Of a stretch of 64,000 nucleotides of DNA, positions 35,801 through 64,000 are shown one piece after another. The position numbers were made by a program, and so were the translations under genes. Source of the DNA: Rhyzopertha dominica (lineage: Eukaryota > Arthropoda > Insecta > Coleoptera > Bostrichidae); the NCBI GenBank assembly GCA_025024175.1, contig QCXZ01000001.1, positions 6,448,001 to 6,512,000 on the forward strand, read 5' to 3'. The notes under the pieces were generated by a model that was not told the origin of the DNA, did not search any database, and saw only the letters and a list, made by a program, of their open reading frames with translations. Positions within the stretch are counted from its first letter, which is position 1. Each line of letters starts with the position of its first letter.

Positions 35801-36430
35801 CTTTTATGGAACAAAACAACCGCAAAATTTCAACTTTGTTTCGGTTTTTCGCTATTACCAAAATTTAACAGCATCTTCTGTTGTAATAAAGTAAACGTCA
35901 AATAACCCTGCTTATGGTCCCGACTTGACTCCATACCTCGGAACAGCAAACACTCCACCCCTTTCTATTTCTATTTTAAAAAATCCCGCTGTCCAAAATA
36001 AGCAACTGGTGGATTACGATCCCTTTGATTATCCACGCGATGAATAACCGACTATTTTAGAGGTCGCAAAAAAAGCACCCTACGCTTCAACCCTTGTGGA
36101 CTACGCCCACACCCGGCGCGTGCAGCGTCACGACGCTCACCCCCCGATCCAGAAACCTACAATCAGATGCATCTCGGCTATCCGCGGCGTTGCCAGACGT
36201 GTTCTGTAAAAATTGGCGACTGATGCAGGAATTAAAAAACGAGTGTTCCTCATTAAAAAAAGTAAAAATTCCTAGATGCTAATATTGGGGAAAAATCGAT
36301 GAAATTTTAGAAAAAAATGAATGGTTAGGTAAGTCCTTAATGAAGGTAGGGAATATTTTTGCGGGTAAACCACAAAAAGATATTATTCCTTGACCTAATT
36401 GAGAATAGAGTAAACTCATTTTTTTAAGAA
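35801..36430. other. Unassigned stretch
   Basis: Contains a short GC-rich patch at 36090-36190 with a 62-codon frame that I do not recognise. No other feature. Confidence 0.35.
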
Positions 36431-36660
36431 TTCCAAATTAAAGTTTGTCTGTGGTCTTTTAAAAGATCCTGTCTCCATTAAGTTCCAAATTAAAGTTTGT
36501 CTGTAGTCTTTTAAAAGATGCTGTCTCCATTAAGTTCGTACGTACTGAAGAAAATATTCGTCTTCCTGGATGGTTTCTGATGTCCCCTTTTAGCAGATAA
36601 CGCTCTTCTGTTACACAATCCATAAATGTGTATGTCTGCTAGCTCGCTGTTCGTAAAACC
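36431..36660 (-). pseudogene. Second DUF4817-type fragment with 52-bp tandem repeat
   Basis: The minus strand encodes NSELADIHIYGLCNRRALSA, the same pattern as the fragment at 28.56 kb, then drifts. Its tail contains a direct 52-bp tandem duplication (units start at 36431 and 36483, TTCCAAATTAAAGTTTGTCT) with few differences. It is not coding as it stands. Confidence 0.55.
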
Positions 36661-36859
36661 GTCCAAAACATCCAAAGTATGTAAGAGTCACTACAAGGGG
36701 AAATCATTATTTACGGTCCCTAATATAGTAGGCGTTAACTGACAGTGAAATTCTTTGACATATTAAAAGTTTATTTATTCGTTGTGACACTTGTTCAATA
36801 CCAATCTTGTCTTTCGTTGTTTGTTAAAATAATTTAAAATTTACACGAAGGTGTTTGAA

Positions 36860-37503
36860 TAATTTTCAACAATGGAAAAATACGCGCAGTTATAAAATAT
36901 TCGCATGATGATGAGTTTCTCTCTCGATTTGTAACTGTTGATGAAACATGGGTCCACCACTTTGACCTAGAGTATGGAGTGGCATCACAAAGGTTCTCCA
37001 CCACGCAAATTTCGAAATGTGCCCTCTGCTGGTAAAATTATGGCCACAATTTTTTGGGATGCGGACGGAATTTTATGGTTGATTTTTTGGAACGTGAACA
37101 CACAATAACAGGTTTATACAATGCCAACTTAATTTCAAAATTGCACGAGCGCATCAAAGAAAAAAGACGAGGAATATCGAGGAAAGGAATTTTGTTCCAT
37201 CAGGACAACGCTCCTGTGTACACAAAAGCCATACGAATGCTATTCGCGACGCAGGATTTGAATTGCACGAACACCCTGCGTATTCACCAGACCTAGCTCC
37301 CAACGATTACTTCTTATTTCCGAAATCGAAAGAATATCTAGATGGGACCAGATATGACGATGATTATCAAGTGATGACAGCAGTAAACAACTGGTTAGAG
37401 GAGCAACCACAAGAATTCTTTTCTAGAGGAATCAGAGCATTGGAACATCGTTGGACCAAATGCATTGAAGTTGAAGGAGACTGTCGAAAAATAAACATAT
37501 AAT
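36860..37503 (+). pseudogene. Degenerate mariner transposase
   Basis: Pieces in several frames follow mariner order: TVDETWVHHFD (first Asp), a segment with KIMATIFWDADGI, RGKEF or KGILFHQDNAPVYTKA (second Asp), HEHPAYSPDLAPNDYFLFPK (third Asp) and a C-terminal end RALEHRWTKCIEVEGD. Frameshifts and stops occur between them. The N-terminal HTH part is missing. It differs from the mariner family found inside the DYRK gene. Confidence 0.8.
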
Positions 37504-40007
37504 TATTTTCTGTTTTGTGCCTTTCTTCCCTCATACCACGATATCTCGATACAGAAATCCTTTTAAAGAATAAACAGATCCCTAAAGAAGCTAGTCAGAT
37601 TACAGAAAATCCGGGAAAAATAAAAGTGTTTTAGGTTAACTGATAGTGATGTCCAAGCTTCAATCTTTAAATTGAAGTCGCTTATGAACCCCACAAACAT
37701 ATCATAACATACTAAGCATAATTTCGACTAAACTTAGATCCATTATATTCCGCCCTCAAGTGATCAGTATGGCAACCTGATTTCGCTTCTCCCCCACGTC
37801 CAACCAAAACCCCCAACACCCGACAACGTCGCGCTCCACATGGACCTACCACCCTTATTGATCGGCGACCCCGCGTGGGGGGTGGGGGGTGGATGGTCCG
37901 GACCTGGAGTCTGTGATCGTACGCGACGTCATCCCCAGTTGTGCGTGAGCCGTGTGTGTGCCACAGATGGACCTGGAGCGCGACACGTTCAATGGACATT
38001 GATGTGCGCCTACTACACCTACCCCAACTGCAGGGGCGGCAGAAGGATGGGCAGGACCAGGTGCAACAATCCAGTCTTCTCCGCCATCGTTAGTATCGCG
38101 CGAAATTTCGGCTGAAAACGGCGATGCGCAGGCCGCTTTCGGTGCCCTGCGGTACGCCACCGTACGGGTTGATTAGAGGAAGAAAAAGCTCTATTTCTTG
38201 GTGTAAAAGCGTCTTCTGGACGAAAGAACGTTTGTGTGTTCCGCCAGGTGGTCACGTAAAAAGAAATGTGCAAATTGCTGGACAGTCCAGTCTTATTAGA
38301 CATACTGATATCTAGTCGGGTTCTACGATGCCATTTTAAAAAGTAGAAGTTAAAATTTCGAGATTAAAAGGTTAAATTTCAACGATGACGTTTCTCATAT
38401 TACATTATAAAATATGAAAAAAGTAAACAATCGGCAAAATTACAACATTACAAGCAGCAAACATATGAAAAATAGTGGCATTTCACACTTCTTTCTAGAT
38501 ACTCGACACCTCGTATTTTGGAAAGTTATTGAAGCACTTATATTTTTATTTTATAATATCAAACACTCCGTATCGTATATTAAATCAATATTTAAGTATT
38601 GCCTTTATTTATTATATATACATGTTGAGTATAGCTGAGTGGTTTACATATACCCTTAATATAATAGCAAGCGTTCATATTTTTAAAATCTTTGAAAATG
38701 AATTATCCCTCCCCCCACCTACAATATATTTTGCAAGTTTTCAGAAATCCAATGTAATGAAAGCTTGACTTGACCGTGAAATCCTGTATAGGAACATATT
38801 TTATCTAAGTCAAATAAATTTATACAAAACTGTGCATTACGCTTTGTCAACTGTGTCCACAAAGATGCGATTTTTTGATTATCAGTGCTTCTACCAAAGA
38901 GAAACCCTGGAAAATATAATTTCCTCCAAAAACAGTGCATGCTTTCTACATGATCATTTTCAGTTCCAAATTCTGCACATACAGTTCTGGGATATCATTT
39001 AAGTAATCTGAAAATATATTTAACATCCTCAAATATAAACTTAAGTATAGTTTGCTTAGCTCACATCAGGTTTTGCCCCTAACAGTATTTCAGAGCGACG
39101 TGAATTTAATCGAACTAAATTTGTCCTCTGGCGAATTGTGTTCGCTATAAATCGGCAAACTATCGAAAGATAAACTTCAGAACAGCTTTCCAAGTGTTTG
39201 ACTTCGCCAAAGGGAACTTTTGAACCTTTATGGAACCTGTTGTCGAACGTGACCTAATTTTAACCTGGTCTATACGTGGCGGTATAGTTGTGCAAGTCTG
39301 CAAGTCTGGGGAATATCGACTGATTAGATAACAAGCAGCTGCAGTTACAAAGCGAAGCGACGACAGAAAAATGAGAGAAAGAACGATCTCAGGAATAATG
39401 TTGCAAATTGTGTCGTCAATGATAAAAGCAGAAAGAAAACTTCTTAATGAAGTTTTAAAAAAATCAATGATAGTAGTTAAGCTACACCCACAAACATGAG
39501 TGAAAGGTTTCAAGCCTTCTAGCATCAAAGGAAAAACTTTGAATATGCAAAAATGTTTCCACAACTTCAACAAATGCAGATACTGCATACTTCGTTAGCA
39601 TGGTCTTATAACACAAGTAAACACTAATGAAATCAACAACCATTAGTATTTTTTAACCTTTAGATATATCCAATCTGTTCCAAAAGTAACGACACGCGTC
39701 ATTTTCAGAGCCCTGCGGCGCACCATTACCGTGATGTGCCAAGCAAGTACACTGCAAAATCAAGAGTATCCCCGAGGAATTCATCAACGACATCGAAGTC
39801 AAATGCCGCTCACACTGAGGTAGGTAGGGGTGCGGTATACTCAAAAATTTATGGAACGCTCCACCAGATTCGGGAGGGGTCAAATATGGGTCGCGTGCAC
39901 ACGCAGAATTGTAAATACTTCATTTCAAGTCTGTTGCTTTTTGTAAAAGTGTTAGTTCATAATACAGAGCACCGCATATGTTTATTAATATAATTTATAT
40001 ATTAATA
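37504..40007. other. Intergenic or intronic stretch with a GC-rich island
   Basis: Between about 37750 and 38180 the sequence is strongly GC- and CpG-rich with long overlapping frames on both strands, a typical effect of GC-rich DNA. One plus frame (38020-38165) reads AAEGWAGPGATIQSSPPSLV and could be an upstream coding exon or the promoter region of the kinase. It is preceded by a stop and lacks a clear acceptor. The remainder, including a 142-codon minus frame at 39160-39588, is not recognised. Confidence 0.3.
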
Positions 40008-40009
40008 TA

Positions 40010-40389
40010 CAGGGTGTTCACGCTAACAGTCTACAATAGCTAACTTTTTTATTTGAAATTTTAGAGTAGTGGTTTAAATGGGGGAGTTTCTTAATTTTTT
40101 GAGAAGAGTTTTATGGTGTTAGCGTGAACACAAACCATTCTACCCGGAATATCTCCAAAACAAATGAAGATAGGGTATTGCTATCTTAATACTTTTTTGT
40201 TTAATATAATGTGCCCAATCGAATGCGTTAGAAAAGTCGTTCTATTTAAAATATCAACTTGCAGTCAATATCTCCGTCAGTTGACGTTCAATTGTTCTCA
40301 AAAAATTAAGGAACTTCCCCATTTAAACCACCACTCTAAAATTTCAAAAAAAAAGTTAGCTATTGTAGACCGTTAGCGTGAACACCCTG
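40010..40389. mobile_element. MITE with CAGGGTGT ends and long inverted repeats
   Basis: A 380-bp unit flanked by TA on both sides. The arms are near-perfect inverse complements for roughly 95 bp (left CAGGGTGTTCACGCTAACAG, right CGTTAGCGTGAACACCCTG), including a shared internal GTAGTGGTTTAAATGGGG-type block. TA duplication and CAGGGTG ends fit a Tc1/mariner-type non-autonomous element. No coding sequence. Confidence 0.85.
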
Positions 40390-41071
40390 TATATTTAATT
40401 TCCTTTGTTTGGATGGAGATTCAGTATTTGAGACTATCGAACCTCCCAAATCTAAAATGAGTTAAGTGCTCTTTAAATCTAACTCCTATGGAACGCCTTA
40501 ATATTACAACTACTATATATATATATGCCTGCTTTGTCGCTTTTATCTACTTTATTTTTCGAATTTCCTAAAAGATTCAAAGGAGCAAAGATACTTTAAT
40601 GAATTCAGATTTAGGTCCGATTCCAAGATCTGTATAAAGTATAAATAATGATGTTTTACTGAAGATGGCAGCTTGGCTGCCGAAATACGTATTTAGGGTC
40701 TCCAAATCATTGTGGTTAAGATTTTTTTTATTAAGTTTGATTACAATAGAGCTCTTCTTTTATTTGAAGTCAACGACATATTTTTCTCAACTAGGAACAA
40801 GAAATCATGAAGTTGATATTGACAAAATACTAAAGATAATGAGTCTGGGCACAAACAAAAAATTTCCGCATCGATCATACAAATTCGTAACATCCTGCGT
40901 GGGCTAAATATAGAGCGACCCGACAATAATAGTCCACGCGATGTACGTCCCATAATAGCGGCCTTTTGTCCCGTTGCGAATTTAATCTGTCTGAAAGCGA
41001 GGAAGCCAAGCAATTAACTATGATCGCCGCCTTTCTATATCACCATCAAGTCTCTTCTGCTTCTTGCGCAG
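40390..41071. other. Stretch upstream of first supported kinase exon
   Basis: No exon is supported until the acceptor at 41071, which has a strong pyrimidine tract (CTTCTGCTTCTTGCGCAG). Any earlier kinase exons lie upstream but were not identified. Confidence 0.4.
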
Positions 41072-55650
<14,579 letters not shown>

Positions 55651-55693
55651 GGCGAATAAGTACGGACGGTTTTCAAAGGTTGGAGGCAGGTCA

Positions 55694-55699
55694 AAATAA
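55694..55699 (+). terminator. Candidate poly(A) signal of the kinase gene
   Basis: AATAAA, 44 bp after the stop codon of the kinase, in an A-rich context. Confidence 0.5.
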
Positions 55700-55914
55700 A
55701 AAAAAAACAGCCAGAGCTTGCCTTTGAAAATCCAGCTCATTACTCATATAATTGGTGGGCCAATGATCTCAAAAAGACCAATTAGCTTACTAGCTATAGT
55801 ACAATCATAGAATAGTTGTACTTTTGTTATTATTAACGTTAGGAAGTGAATATCAGCTGATCTACTAAAAACTGTCATAACATTTTAGTTTTTAAATCTC
55901 GAGTCTCCAAATAA

Positions 55915-56405
55915 ACTCAGTTCCAAAAAAAGTGACACAAATTTGATGCTTCGTCTTTTGCCCTTTAAAAAACAATAAAACAGGTGAATTATTTTCATGG
56001 TAGTGGAAAAACTCTAAAGTTTTTTCTTAATTTTTGACCTTTTTTATCTAGAATAACACCTAAAAATGTACTGGGATCTAGTTCTCAAAAAATATATTAA
56101 TCGAGTTTTAGTTCTAAGTGCTTAAAGTGCTATGGCAAAGGCAACTGCTTTTTCAAAGCCAGTGTGGTTCTACAATAAATTAAACATGTGGGATAAACAC
56201 AAGGTTTCAGCTAAAAATATCTGTAATTCGGACAAATTTACAAATAAGTTAATGAATAAAAAAACAAAATGTTCATAAAAAAGTGTCTTTCATATGATGT
56301 ATTAACACTTTCTATGAATGGTTCTTGTTTTTCCACTGCCGTTGAGGAGACAAAGCTTCAAACTTGCAACCAAAATTAGATGCGTCACTTTTTTTGGAAC
56401 TGAGT
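55915..56405. mobile_element. MITE, about 0.49 kb, between convergent genes
   Basis: The ends are inverse complements: left ACTCAGTTCCAAAAAAAGTG followed by AC, right GTCACTTTTTTTGGAACTGA followed by GT. The interior is AT-rich without a frame. The end pattern (GTTCCAAAAAAAGTGAC) recalls mariner-type termini. It lies between the 3' ends of the kinase and PCCB genes. Confidence 0.75.
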
Positions 56406-56745
56406 GCAGTATCATTTGGTGTGATGTAAACTTGTACAGCTCTCCAAAGGAGGCTATTTAAAATCAGATGTTTTAACTATAGATGTGACGTTTGTTATTA
56501 ACGATGGAGCTATACGTTTCCCATGTTTGTACATATAATTCAGAACCCTTTTTAAATATATGTCTGTAGTAAAAAGTGGCGCGAGGTTTTCAAAACCTCA
56601 AATGTGAATCATTGTGATATGTAAGATAATATTGCTTTAACGATGTTGAACTAACAAGTTTTAACGGCTTTAACCCCATCCCCCCTTGTGTAAGGTACTA
56701 TATTTGTTAAATATAAGACTGAAACAGAATCTGAATTTTGTTTTA

Positions 56746-59720
<2,975 letters not shown>

Positions 59721-62057
59721 CTTAACCGAATCACACTGATTACGTTTACGTACAAGTGCGCAATAAGAGATGTAAATGACGATTTTCTGTGTTATCTCCT
59801 TCAAAGTTCATAGTTCAGGGTTATGTTGTTTATTTTGATATTATTATTAAAAAGAGAGGTTACCGGTATTTTGACAACGACGTGGACTCGCGTCGCCATC
59901 TAGCAGTTACATGGGGTAACCGCAACCGATATAGTTCCCGGTTGTAACACAAAACGCGCAACAATTTTTAAATCGTAATCTTTTCGGGGCTTTCCCGAGA
60001 ATATAGCGTAGTCTAAGGGTATAAATGAGGTATTAGTAACGAGAATTTTTGCGTTTAATGCGGGCTAAAGCAGGGAAAAAAGATAATGAAGCTGATACTG
60101 ATAACAAGTTAGTTAGTTCTACTGGCAAAACCAAAGAATATCGGCAAATCCATTCATTTCTGTCATAAAGAAAGTGCTTTACATTTGAAATTAAAAAAAT
60201 CTACCAAAAGGCAACAAACTCTTAACTAGTAAGGATAGTAATAAAAAGACAGCTTCCTTGAAAAAGCTACTAAAACGATACATATCTTATACAAAACATT
60301 AGGCATTGATATCTACATACTTCGGCTGTGGTAAGCAAATATACCAGTATTTTTATAATAATTGAGGTTAAAAATATACAATACAAGAAAAATTTAATAG
60401 GCTCTGCTTCAGAGTTTTATCTGAGTGTACTTAACATGTTAACATCACGATGTTTATTCAATATGACTTACCGGTATTATGGCATAACACCACCTGCAAC
60501 AAAAGAAAATCGCATTAACAATTATTTTCAGTTTCATTCGTTGTTACGTGTATGACCTTGAATAAAACAGGCAAAAGCTACGTGACATTCCTCATTTTTT
60601 TACTAAAATCTGCCCATTCCACGGACCAATGAAAAAAGCGCTTGCTCGGGTAGCAAAAAACGCCGCGATTGGAACAACGCAAAAGCAAGAACGCTAGGCC
60701 GCCAGTACCGCTTTATATGCATAAACAAGCAAAAATTTACGATCCAACTTCGAAAAACATTTCCATATGACTTTGAACACCATAAAACAATTGTAATTTG
60801 GTGTGTAAAACAAAACATGCATAAAAAGTTTTGCACGTACCAGACGACGCACATGCGGCTGCCGGGCGATTCCTGCTACATCCACACACATCTCACTATT
60901 CACCAGAATCCTCACACTATTTTTACACCCACTTATAGTCTTTGGAATTTAAATTTTCGAAAATTACACTTTGAATTACGCAACTGAATGCAGACGATGC
61001 TACCCGTGTAAAACCCCACGCAATACTGCGCCACCTGGTGAAATGACGCCTACCTAGGGGAAAGCCAGGTTTACACTAGGACAGGTTATAAACAAACTGA
61101 AACGATTGCAAATTAGTAATAAACGAAAATGATGTGCAATTGCAATAAAATCGGTTGTAAACTAGTTGCTTACGCTTCAAATAATGTCGATTTTGACGTT
61201 TATTTTATCAATTAACGGGGAAGTTCGTGTAAACAATACAATAAGGTTTTCGATGTTTTCTAGTCAAAGTACTGGTAGATTCAGGTCGTTATATTGTTCC
61301 TTAGACCTTAATGATGGTGAAAACTATCAGAAAGTGGTTCATATCTATAAAAAAAACGTGATAATGGTCCAAGTTTTCGATGTGGTGATGTCGGTACATT
61401 TGAACTACTATTGGTATATATGAACTATAAAGATTCTGCGATAGCTATGAAATATATCGTTAAATAAACTAAAAAAAAAGTATGTGCATTAATTTTATAC
61501 GAAGGAAAAGAACAACATATAAGTTACCAGAAAACCATAAAAAGCAGTAGATTTGTGCTAGTTAACTGCAAACAGTTAAACAAGACAAGAGTGTCAACGA
61601 AATAAAATCAAACATTGAAAATTTCTCTGTACATTCACAAAAAAATATATCTACTGGTAACAGAAACAAGATTTAGGTAGATACTTACCGCTAACAGATG
61701 CCTTCTGCAAATTTCACCTCTAGAAGGATGCTGAGAATGGTAGTCATTTTTAATCATGATTCTAATATAAAAACATGACACGAACATTTTGGCTGTTTTC
61801 TAGTAAAAAAATTAAAGTGCCTAATTTTAAGAAAGATTTTTTTTTAGTTGTGAAGAAAACCTAAAAGAAATGAGCCAAAAAATCACACCATTCAATACTT
61901 TATTAAACATGAATGTACAATTAAATTAAAGAATCCAATTATCTACTTCTGTCGAAGGATGAAATGAAAAAAAAAAATTGCAGTCCATGTCAAGCTGGAA
62001 AAAAAATTTTTTTGGACATAAATCACGACTAGCACGTTACCGTGAGACGAGGACGCC
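59721..62057. other. Region between PCCB and DRP1
   Basis: The two genes lie on the same strand, so this holds the PCCB promoter and the DRP1 3' UTR. A GC-richer patch lies at 59865-59960. A minus-strand segment at 60843-60960 (frame VNSEMCVDVAGIARQPHVRR, followed by a GTACGT donor) could be a 5' UTR exon of PCCB or an unrelated small exon. Otherwise no gene is supported. Confidence 0.4.
61899..61904 (-). terminator. Candidate poly(A) signal of DRP1
   Basis: TTTATT on the plus strand, AATAAA on the minus, about 155 bp after the DRP1 stop. Confidence 0.5.

Positions 62058-64000
<1,943 letters not shown>

Noticed and set aside
37712..38315. Several overlapping frames on both strands at the GC-rich island
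   Set aside because: Simultaneous open frames on both strands are expected from GC-rich DNA with few stops; none shows a domain. Kept only as a possible exon region.
39160..39588. 142-codon minus-strand open frame
   Set aside because: No recognisable motif, hydrophobic and Ser/Thr-rich like random AT-rich frames, no splice or promoter support.
60843..60960. Small exon of an independent gene upstream of PCCB
   Set aside because: The donor is plausible but there is no acceptor, domain or partner exon; mentioned only as a possible 5' UTR exon.

Overview
This is AT-rich insect nuclear DNA, and a beetle-like genome fits the repeat content best (an inference). Genes have introns with GT-AG borders, plus one GC-AG intron. 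Four host genes are readable exon by exon. From left to right they are urate oxidase on the minus strand (about 4.2-5.5 kb, ending in the peroxisomal tripeptide SKL), a class II DYRK protein kinase on the plus strand (last eight coding exons, 41.1-55.7 kb), the complete propionyl-CoA carboxylase beta subunit on the minus strand (56.7-59.7 kb, 9 exons, 546 residues), and the 3' part of the mitochondrial fission GTPase DRP1 on the minus strand (62.1-63.9 kb, running off the right edge). The genes are ordinary housekeeping or metabolic genes in peroxisome, cytosol and mitochondria; they are not an operon-like unit.

Most of the rest is transposable-element debris of many classes. 1-3.3 kb: SINE-like repeats only. 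3.3-8.5 kb: two LINE fragments and a Penelope-like remnant around uricase, then the first copy of a Helentron-like short element. 10.9-14.6 kb: second Helentron-like copy, a small fold-back and a 1.29 kb element holding a THAP-domain reading frame. 15.8-22.8 kb: a 6.95 kb unit with perfect 8-bp target duplications, hAT-looking TAGAG termini and, inside, an uninterrupted 913-residue P-superfamily (THAP9-like) transposase split by one intron. 23.2 kb: a 170-bp Penelope-derived fold-back with a 14-bp duplication. 24.8-33.2 kb: three more Helentron-like copies, a GC-rich candidate first exon, a tandem pair of long palindromes, a Jockey-type LINE and a SINE-like insertion with a 14-bp duplication. 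33-41 kb: GC-rich islands, CATCCA-rich tracts, an RTE-type LINE fragment, a dead mariner and a CAGGGTGT MITE.

The DYRK gene has absorbed a striking number of insertions into its introns: a DUF4817-type DDE element, a second copy of the THAP element, two copies of one mariner family (one nearly intact, one internally deleted), a head-to-head Penelope pair with one of the mariners sitting at its centre, and the sixth Helentron-like copy. Kinase exons remain intact and in phase across all of them.

The most interesting material is the P-type transposase inside hAT-like ends, the two short THAP-only elements, the Penelope-derived inverted structures and the tandem palindromes whose loops are exact inverses of each other. 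All calls come from reading the sequence; no database search was run.
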